Made by a program: the position numbers and the translations under genes. The notes under the pieces were generated by a model. That model worked only from the letters and a program-made list of their open reading frames with translations, was not told the origin of the DNA and searched no databases. Below, piece after piece: positions 55,601 through 64,000 of a stretch of DNA of 64,000 nt (positions within the stretch are counted from its first letter, which is position 1; the number at the start of each line of letters is the position of its first letter). The DNA lies in assembly GCF_036884655.1 (NCBI RefSeq), contig NC_088330.1, positions 36,748,501-36,812,500 of the forward strand. The letters are read 5' to 3'. Origin of the DNA: Musa acuminata AAA Group. Taxonomy: Eukaryota > Streptophyta > Magnoliopsida > Zingiberales > Musaceae.

Positions 55601-58600
55601 TCAATTTCTAGATCTTTGTTGATGTTGATATTAAGAACTCCGAGAAAGATAAGGAAAACCTCATCAAGAGTTCTGAACTTGTCAAAAGTCAAAGTTCTAA
55701 ATTGTCGTTCACCTACAGATGACAATATGCTATGCCCTATTTCGTCATTTGTACAAGATTATTGCAAGCAATTTACTTCACTTCTCTTGAAGCAAACAGA
55801 TAATGAATCTTGTACATCATGATTATGAATTGGGACCACTTTTTGCTATAAAGAAGCATCATTGCTAAGGCTTTTACTCAAATTGCCCATCACATTGAAT
55901 ATACATTACTTTGGTGAATATTCCACTTAATTCTCTCTAATCTAATATTAAATACCAGGCTTGTATCTCTATTAGCCTTTATAATGAACCTATGCTACTT
56001 ATTGTTGCTGCAGGTTTTCAAATGGTTACAGAAGATTCTCGGGACCAAGAATGAACTGGAAGCAGGATTCTCATGGAGTGTCATAAGGCGTTTTGATGAA
56101 GATGCCTTCGAATTCCCATTGATGTCACAGCTGAAGGTTGAATGCAACTCAAAGATTGCTGTTGCCCTTGCAGTTATGGACGAGTGTTTTCTTCCAATTG
56201 TTGACCAGAGAAGTGGCGTTAACCTGATTCATAATGTCATATATAACTGTGGGTAAGTGTCTACCATGTTTATTTATTGTAGACTTGAAGCCATCCATTC
56301 TCTAAAATTGACCTGGTATCTTTATTTTATTTTGCTTTTATAGATCAAATTTCAATCGGCTGAACTATAGGGGTTTCTACTCTTTTATTTTGGAGCGAGG
56401 TGATGAAATTATTTCTGTGGCATCTGTCAGGTACATATCTTTGTTGTCTGTTAACTTGAAGATGTCTATATAGGACTACTTAACTTTGGGACCCGTGATG
56501 TAATTGGATAGATTTTGTATTTTGGATTAGTACATTCGTTTATATAAGTGGGCTGTTGAAATAAGTTACATTTTCTTTGTTTCTGCATTTGTTATGAGAA
56601 CTTGAAATCCTAGTTCCTAAATGAGAGTTATTTGTGGGATGTTGGTGATTCATTCGCACTTGCAGGCTGATGTGAGTTGGTCTATTTTGTTCCAAGTGTC
56701 TTATGAATCAAATTCAGTCCATCTCATCCATAACTGTATGAAGGACATTTCATGTTTCAGTTGAAGGTCACAAGAAACCATGCTTAGTATTCACTTGGCA
56801 CTATGTTGAAACACCTAACACCACTTATATACTTATATTTTATGTCTGAATCTTTCTTTTCTCCCAATATCTTTTTCCCTTTCTCCTATCAACTCTTCCA
56901 TTCTCAATCTTTCCCTTTCCCTTTCTTCTCATTTCCTGATTACCTTATCAGTATTCTTCTCCATTCTCAATCTGATTACCTTTAGTTCCATTCTCAATTA
57001 TTTGCTTCCATATCGTGAACACTGACTACTGTGAGTGCTGTCTTGGCTGACCTTAGCTCTTACTATCGACCGTCTTGCTTCCCTTGTTGAGTGCCATTGC
57101 ATATTTGGACATCCATCACCTCCATAGATGGCATCAATTAAGTACCAACTGTTGTTGGCCCATGAAATTAGGGTCGTGACTAATACTTCCTTCTTCCTCT
57201 TTACTAAAAAAAGGATAAACCCATTGCATGAGACTCCCACCAATTTGGGGTCTGGTGGGTTAATGTAAGCAATCTTACCTCTGTAAGAGTCTCTTTTTGA
57301 AACTCTAACATTGATATCTTATGTCACAAAGGAGCAACATTACCGATCTACCAAGGCCACCCTCTATCCTTCTTTCTCTTTCCTCTAGAATTTCATTGCT
57401 AATATTTTTCTTCTTCCTATGGCCTAACTTGGTCTTGAGTCAATCAGTTTGATCCAACATTACCGATTTTGTGTCAAGTAACTTGTTTTGTCTGATAGTT
57501 TGTATCGGATTAGTTTTGCAGATTGGACCTTACTATTGGGGTTGACTAGAAAACAACTTGCTTCTGACCCAACTCTACCTAATTGATGCACCTTGTTAAT
57601 GTTTGATAGTTTGTATCAGGTTAGTTTTGCAGATTGGACCTTACTATTGGGGTTGACTAGAAAACAACTTGCTTCTGACCCACTGGACTGGTGTTAATGT
57701 TCTAGGTGATGCACCTTGTTATGTTCTACTAAGACCTACTGGACTAGAGTTCTTAAAATATGGTTAAGAAGTTTGATCTAAAACTTAAGTTTTCTTTAGT
57801 TACTTGAATCTTTTGTCAGGTTGTGATTTCCTTTTAGCATCTTAATCTGTTGGTCTAATTGTTTAAATTATTGTTTCTGAATGCCATAGTGATATGATTG
57901 TGTCAAACAGAATCCATGGAACCAGGCTAGCTGAAATGCCTTTCATTGGGACAAGAAACATGTATAGACGTCAAGGGATGTGCCGTCGGCTTCTTGATGG
58001 AATTGAATCAGTATGTTTCTTGATTTCTTTATTCTCTAGCATTATTTTTGTTTAAGTCAGAACATTATGATTAGCACACACAACATCTTGATACGTCTTG
58101 TTCAATCATTTTTTTGAGACAGATTTTAAATACTTATACATTTGAACTATATTAAGCACCAATAGCTATTAGCACACAGTCTTCTGAGTTGTTTAGTTCT
58201 GATACTTATACACTTCAACTATATCAAGTACCAATCATTATTTATAGTTTAAGCAAACGTAATATAAGGCATTCTGGGAAAAAAATTCAGATGGCAGAAA
58301 TATCACCACTTCTATATCGTAGTTGATTGTACTTCAGGTTTATGTACTGTATTTTTGGAAAATTAATTCCACACACAAGATATTGTTGCTTTTATGTGGT
58401 TGATAAATGAAGTTCTTGGTGATGTGAAATCCATAGAAGTATAGAGACTCTCTTAGGCAAGGCTAAAAAAATGGATCAGATTGATATGTACCGTTTAACA
58501 TTTACCAATTCAACCAGAAACCAGCACCAAACCATGCAATTTTGTGGTCAAAATGAGCTTGAAAACACCAGGGCATGTGGCTCAATTAGAAACTATTTTA

Positions 58601-61600
58601 TTTTTTTTATTTTTTTAAATCTGGATATCTTTGATGGTTGTCACCAAAGATTGACAGACAAAAGCTCTCCTCTCTTATTCTGCTCCTCTCTTTCTTCTCC
58701 TCCTCTCCTTTATCCTTATCTTCTTGCGCCAGAATGTATCATGTTTTGATAAGCCGGAGTATGTCACTACATGATCCATACCAGTCCACCCAGGAACCTC
58801 TATGGATTCAAACCAAAACTTGAAACCTTAATTGTCTTCTTTTATCCTTATGTTAGAACCTTTATGAGCCTAACCGTTTGGGATGTGCAGAGAACTGTTG
58901 CTGAAGAATTCTGAATCAAGAACCTATTCCATTTAGGAAGTGCACCTTTCATGTACCACGATTTCTCCTCTAGTTTGTCATAGCATCATATGAGGGTCCT
59001 TATGATACCAATTATTTTGAGTTGTCTGTATCATTAGACTTTCATTTTCATTAATTTGGATAAGTCAGTTGTTTGTCAATGTTTTTGACTATTTTTTAGT
59101 CTCAAGATTCTAAAGTTGTCTATGTTGGTTGGCAAAGTAATATTAGTTTTATCTTTCACCTAGATCAAAATTCTCATTCAAGTCATGTTCTTCTGTATTA
59201 AATTGACACACTAGATGTTTATGATCTGAGGTTGGCCACTTTAATTGCTTGTTCTTTTTTTTTATATGGTATACTTCATAATTCATCCCTCTGCATACAA
59301 GCAATGAACAATAATGCATTACACACAGGAGTACATTCAAAGAATGCGTCAAACAGTCTTTTTACTTGAAACTAAATTAGTTTTTGTTCATGTCATTTCT
59401 GTCCTTTCTAATTTACTGTTTCTTCGAAGTTTCCCTACTGCATAAGATCATTTTATGTTGCATTGTCAATTCAATGATTGCTTACAAGTTTTCATTTTTT
59501 CAGATTCTTAGCTATTAAGTATGTCTTATAGGCAAAGCAAGTGCATCAGCCAAATTTCTAAATTTCTTGTGCAGCCTGCAACTTTCTGAATGTCATATAT
59601 ACCCTTGTAAATCAGAAATATGGTCAGTTTCCATTGGTTACTGTTGCTTTATATCTCAATGATTATGGAGAAAACATGAAACAACATTGTAAAAATACCA
59701 TTGTTCAATTGAAAGCTAATGTACTCTCTTTATGCACCTAAGGGCAAAAGAGAGATTCAAGACAGGAGTGATTAATAGCAAGAAAAATGAGGGAAAAGAA
59801 ATAAACATGATATATAATATGCTTTACAAGATTATGAATCAATTAAAAGTTTCTCTTGAATTGTCTGTACAACTGAATCTCTTTCCTATCAGGCTTGTGG
59901 CGATTGGGGTATATCAATGTGAGCAGCCTAATCTCTACAAGTAGAAAGACAGTTTCCGTAATTCAAACTTTATTCACCTAGGACACAAAGGAACAACTTT
60001 ATCATGGTACTAAGTGATATCAAGGTCATTTTCAGTGGTAAACATAATTTTGCCAATGATTTATTTGAGGGATTTTTTTTTTGAAGAGGTTGCTGTCTAT
60101 GTGTTTATAATTCATAATGCTTGCAGTACTCTGATTATATAAGTTATTTATTTCTCAACATTTTTAACTATTTATTTTTTACTTCTTTTGCAATAATTTG
60201 TTCTCATCTTCAGGCCCTCTTCTCTCTCAATGTCCAAAAGCTGGTTATACCTGCTATTTCTGAATTGAAGGACACTTGGACTAATGTCTTTGGCTTCAAG
60301 CCTCTTGAGGTTTCACAAGAACTAGAAGTTAGGTCCATAAATATGCTGGTTTTTCCTGGTACTGGTTTATTACAGAAGCCGCTGCTAATGATGCACTCTT
60401 CTGAACAATGTGCACCTATTGATGGAGGTGAGCCTGATGAATGCTATTGGTAATCTATAATTTTTTCTTTTCCTTTTTAAAATTTTTATTTGTGAATATG
60501 CAGTTGACATGGTTGAGTATGACATCAAACATCAGCACCAGACAAAGTCAACCTATGAATCTTCTGAGTCTTCATCTGTCGAGCCCAACCTCTATAATTC
60601 TGGTCAGGCTGTTGTCCACTGTGTAAATGCAACTCAAGATACTGGATCTGGCTTGTCGTCTTTTAAAGTTTCACCTGGTTCTTCTGATTCTCCTCGATCA
60701 GAATGTAAATCTCAAGAATATAAGTCTTTAGTGATGGGTGGTGATAGGGACACACACAATTTTCCTGAGAGTGATTTGACAAATTCACATGATGAAGATA
60801 AATCTCAAATTGATTTTTCAACTAGAGAGCTAACTTTGTCTGATAATCATGGAGAGAAAAGTACAGAAGCTAATACTCTCACTGATCTGCAAGAAAGCAA
60901 TGCTGTTTCTAAGCATGTGTCTCCAAAAGGTTTTGCCTCTGATATTCAAAAGTCAGGAGCTTCTTCACTTAACATGCTTCCCACTCAGTGTAACTCGTTG
61001 CAGCATAAATATGAGGATCATTGTACTCCGCCAGACTTTGTTACTGTCACACCAAAACCTGGTATTGAGATTATTGCAGAACTTCAAATATGCTCCTTGG
61101 AGTCTACCTCAACTCCTCTTCATTATGAATCTCATGTGAGAACCAAAGCCCATTCTCCAAATTCAGCCAGGGGCAATGGTCAAATATCTCCTGAATCTAC
61201 CCATGATGCAACAAATCATCATGAAAAATCTCTTTTGGATCATTTAGAACCGAGCATTCATGTTGATAGCAAAGAAATGATGTATAGCATTCATGCAGTA
61301 GAAGCTAAAGGCGCTGCTCTTGATCCTAATTCCTCTTTAAATGATGAGGACTCTGAACCTTTTGCTTTTGAGATTGTTAGTAGACCTATCAATGCTGCTG
61401 CTGGAAAAGAAAATAGTTCTTCTTACAAAAGTTGTGCAGTTACTGTTTCTGATAAAAGCACTAGGCTTTCCATACAACACAGTAGTTTAGACAGGGTTTC
61501 CATAACAAACGGTACTGTTTGTGAATCAAACTTATCTCATGTTGTTAAAAGTTGCAAAATACAAGGTGATATTGAGCACTCTGACATGACTTGTTCTCTG

Positions 61601-61750
61601 ATGCTAGATCCAGGTATCAAAGGTATTCCACCTGTTTTAACAACCTCCTTTGAGGTTTCTGCCGAGCCTGTTGATTATGGTTTATGTGCTGTTCATGATG
61701 CTTCTGTGGATATAAAAAAGTTTGACACTGGTTCTGAATCTTCTCAGTAG
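52616..61750 (+). CDS. IDM1/ROS4-like PHD-finger histone acetyltransferase
   Basis: Eight exons: 52616-54769, 55175-55307, 55409-55497, 56014-56252, 56344-56430, 57911-58010, 60214-60427, 60504-61750. They sum to 4263 nt, 1420 aa, all junctions GT-AG. Layout: a long charged, Lys-rich disordered N-terminus; a domain at about 389-442 ([20 protein letters not shown]) of the type found in IDM1 relatives; a TPL-binding/Jas-like region at about 575-675; a first PHD finger ([17 protein letters not shown], about 693-735); a second Cys-rich finger (about 737-790); and a GNAT fold (about 800-985) with [11 protein letters not shown] as the acetyl-CoA motif A (about 917-927). The C-terminal ~415 residues are Ser-rich and seem disordered. 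IDM1 acetylates histone H3 at methylated loci to allow ROS1-type demethylation (Arabidopsis knowledge). Other plant PHD-GNAT paralogues exist, so orthology is unproven. Confidence 0.9.
57494..57715. repeat. 111-bp tandem duplication in IDM1-like intron 5
   Basis: Two direct copies begin GATAGTTTGTATC at 57494 and 57605 and share nearly identical sequence through CTTGCTTCTGACCCA, diverging only at the end. They lie 200 bp before exon 6. Confidence 0.9.
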
Positions 61751-63295
61751 CTACTGATAAGCATTCTCTGGATTAGTTCCTACAGATTATCTGTTCACCT
61801 GGTGTTGCCATCTTTCCTGTTGGAAATAATTTGATGTGATACACAAGGTTGTTTTTGAGGCAAGATGCACAAGGTTATTAGTGGATGCTGCAGGCGGGAG
61901 AATGGATTTGTTAGTGAAGGCCTTTAAATCAAGTTGCTATGCTATAGAGATAAATATCCGATCAAAAGGAGTCTTGTCATCCGAACTTGGTGCGTTTGTG
62001 GTTTATTGAATTCACAAATTATATGGTGTTCTATAGCATAGTTTCCTCACTTTTGATCAACATTGTGTTCAGCCATATACTGCTAACTCTTTTGACATGC
62101 ACATGCAACTGTTTGGAGCACAAAATGAATCAAGCTAATCTCGTTTTGGTTAGTATGCTGGCTTCACTTATTGCTTTTCTCTATGCTTATTTGAAAATTA
62201 CTTTGTTTCTTGCAATATGAATTGACATTTAAGTTTTGCAACTTACGTTTACTGTAACTGTGGTAGCATTCTTTTTTGCTGCTAGTTGGTGAGCTTTTTG
62301 TAATTTCGCTATACAATTCTCTGTGTTCGTGCGAATACATTTATACGCTGCAGATAAATACTGATGCTAGCATCTTACATCATGTAATTGCAATGTCAAG
62401 TCAGTCCTAGATGTCATATGGGTTGAATTTCTTTGCCTCTTCATGACCATTCAGAAATTATTAAAACAGATGAGTTTAAAAAGTGTAGAAATGGCTGCAT
62501 CTGCTCTTAATAGTCTTTAATATTACATGATCATTTCTTGGTCTTGTCCTTTGGCATTTTGATGAGGTGCTAGGTAGTTATTTTCGTCTTTGATGAACAA
62601 AAACTATCATGTGCATGGAAGACAATCATGTCTTTAAGATTAAGATAAAAAGCTTGAAACAAGAAATTCAAGGGAACTTGATGATTCTTGATCCTAGAAG
62701 TCATCTGAAAGCTCATATGTAAGTATGGACATTGCATTTGTAATTTGAGGATAGTGTCCTACGTAATAGAACCTAACATAGTTTTTAGCTTAAATAATTG
62801 TTCCATTTCAAGGTCAAGGATGTTGCATAGTCCTGTAACCTATTCATGTAACTATAAGAGACACCAGATACTGCACATGTTGCAGGGTAATATTTAAAAA
62901 TCATGAGAATTTTATATTTTGAACCGTTCATTATTTGAAATGACATCTTGTCCCCTGAGTCACCCAACTTAAATTCAATTTACCCCTTTGTTTATATTGT
63001 GTTGGCCAGAAGGGAGTAAAACTAAAATATTCCATTTTAATCATTAGCTAGTCGATAAAAGCATTTTTTTTCAATTAATGGAAATCTGTTATCTAGTTTG
63101 CTTTCAATTTCCAAACAACTTCCCACATTCCACTATGCTCTCATTGTCATAGATTGACTACCCCACCAACCATAGATGATTAATGCTTGCTGCATCATAG
63201 TTGTCATTTGTGGTCAAACAATTTAATGTTCAGCATTAAACAGTCTCAGCAATGTCAACTTTCAATCCTTTTGTTCTTCCTTCCAATGATTGAAA
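61751..63295. other. 3' flank of the IDM1-like gene
   Basis: Begins with the likely 3' untranslated region and continues as AT-rich sequence. A 77-codon hydrophobic open frame at 61987-62220 has no supporting feature and is taken as chance. Confidence 0.55.
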
Positions 63296-64000
63296 GAGGC
63301 GCTCGGGCGAGGCGAGGCGAGGCCCGAGCGCCTCGCTAATGTCCCAGGGGGCGCGCTACAAACAGGCGCCGCCTGGGCGCTCACCCGAGCCCAGGCGCTG
63401 GGCGCTTCGGGCGAGCGCCTGGGTAAACCAAGTGACCGAACCAGGATTTTAGGTCTGGTTCGGTCCTGGTTCGGTTGTTAGTTGGTTCAATCGAACCAAC
63501 TAAACCGATATAACCCTTACCCAACCCTAACCCGCTACCGCTCCCGATCTCGCTACTCGTCGCTCCTGCTCCCGTTGCCGCTGCTCGTCGCTGTCGTTGC
63601 TCGCGTCTCTCGCTGCTCGCACCTCCCGCGAGCCCTCCAGCTGCTCGCGCCTCCCGCTCCCTTTCCCTTTCTCGCTGCCGTTGCCGCCGCTCGTCGCTGC
63701 TTCCTCGTTTCTCCGTCAGGCTCAGTATACAGTATACTCTTAATATTAAGTTTATTTGAATTTTGAAATGATTAATTTTCAATACTGTTAATAGATTAAT
63801 AATATATTATTTTGATTTTAATGTTGTTAATTTTTATTTTGATGTAAAATTTTATTGTTTTGAATTTTGAAACTTTTTGTTAATGTGACATTGTGATTTT
63901 GTATCTTAGATTTTCTTAATTTAATAGCATATTTTTATTTAAAATTTTAAATAATTATATTTATTAATTATATTATATATTTTTATATTTTAGCGCCTCG
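63296..64000. mobile_element. GC-rich repeat element truncated by the window edge
   Basis: An abrupt switch from AT-rich DNA to GAGGCGCTCGGGCGAGGCGA, with GGCGC/GCGCC words in both orientations to about 63420. A GGTTCGGT-type inverted block follows (63430-63510), then a pyrimidine-rich segment of degenerate CGCTGCTCG repeats (63540-63710) and an AT-rich tail. AGCGCCTC at 63992-63999 is the exact reverse complement of GAGGCGCT at 63296-63303, so the right terminal inverted repeat may start there. Target duplications cannot be tested because the window ends. No protein is encoded. Class unassigned. Confidence 0.5.

Noticed and set aside
61987..62220. 77-codon hydrophobic open frame after the IDM1-like gene
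   Set aside because: AT-rich sequence readily gives Leu/Ile/Phe-rich translations. No promoter, intron or family signal.

Overview
The window is plant nuclear DNA, AT-rich, with compact GC-rich first exons, GT-AG introns and many transposon-derived repeats. Gene content, intron style and repeat flavour suggest a monocot, probably Musaceae (Musa or Ensete). That placement is inference: no database search was possible. Seven complete protein-coding genes can be assembled, and all open reading frames join cleanly across their splice junctions.

Left part (1-13.6 kb): about 4 kb without a supported gene, then four small genes. These are an FCS-like zinc finger (FLZ) gene on + (4913-6078), a GNAT acetyltransferase on - (6658-7227), a GPI-anchored lipid transfer protein on - (8290-9118, three exons) and a plastid ferredoxin of the FdC1 type on + (10304-10738, one exon). 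A minus-strand relic resembling FRIGIDA-like proteins lies near 12.0 kb.

Middle (14.0-43.4 kb): one 31-exon gene for a PICKLE/CHD3-type chromatin remodeller. The coding sequence adds up to exactly 1372 codons including the stop. Its introns hold most of the structural novelty: a triplicated ~235-bp unit, a 336-bp tandem duplication beside a 213-bp insert with long direct repeats, a four-unit array with tRNA-promoter-like boxes, an 804-bp hAT-like element with a perfect 8-bp target duplication, a 2.55-kb element with ~200-bp terminal inverted repeats carrying its own 409-bp tandem duplication, and two consecutive introns that need GC donors instead of GT.

Right part (44.9-64 kb): ATG8 on - (44957-48100, five coding exons), convergent with PICKLE. 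It is divergent, across a 4.5-kb gene-free region with an immediate 462/400-bp tandem duplication, from an eight-exon gene for an IDM1/ROS4-like histone acetyltransferase with two PHD fingers (52616-61750). The last 700 bp are a GC-rich, repeat-type element that runs to the window edge.

PICKLE (remodelling, H3K27me3-linked) and the IDM1-like protein (anti-silencing acetylation) are both chromatin regulators and lie about 9 kb apart, with ATG8 between them. There is no evidence in the sequence that the genes are functionally grouped. I found no tRNA, rRNA, CRISPR or bacterial-type feature.
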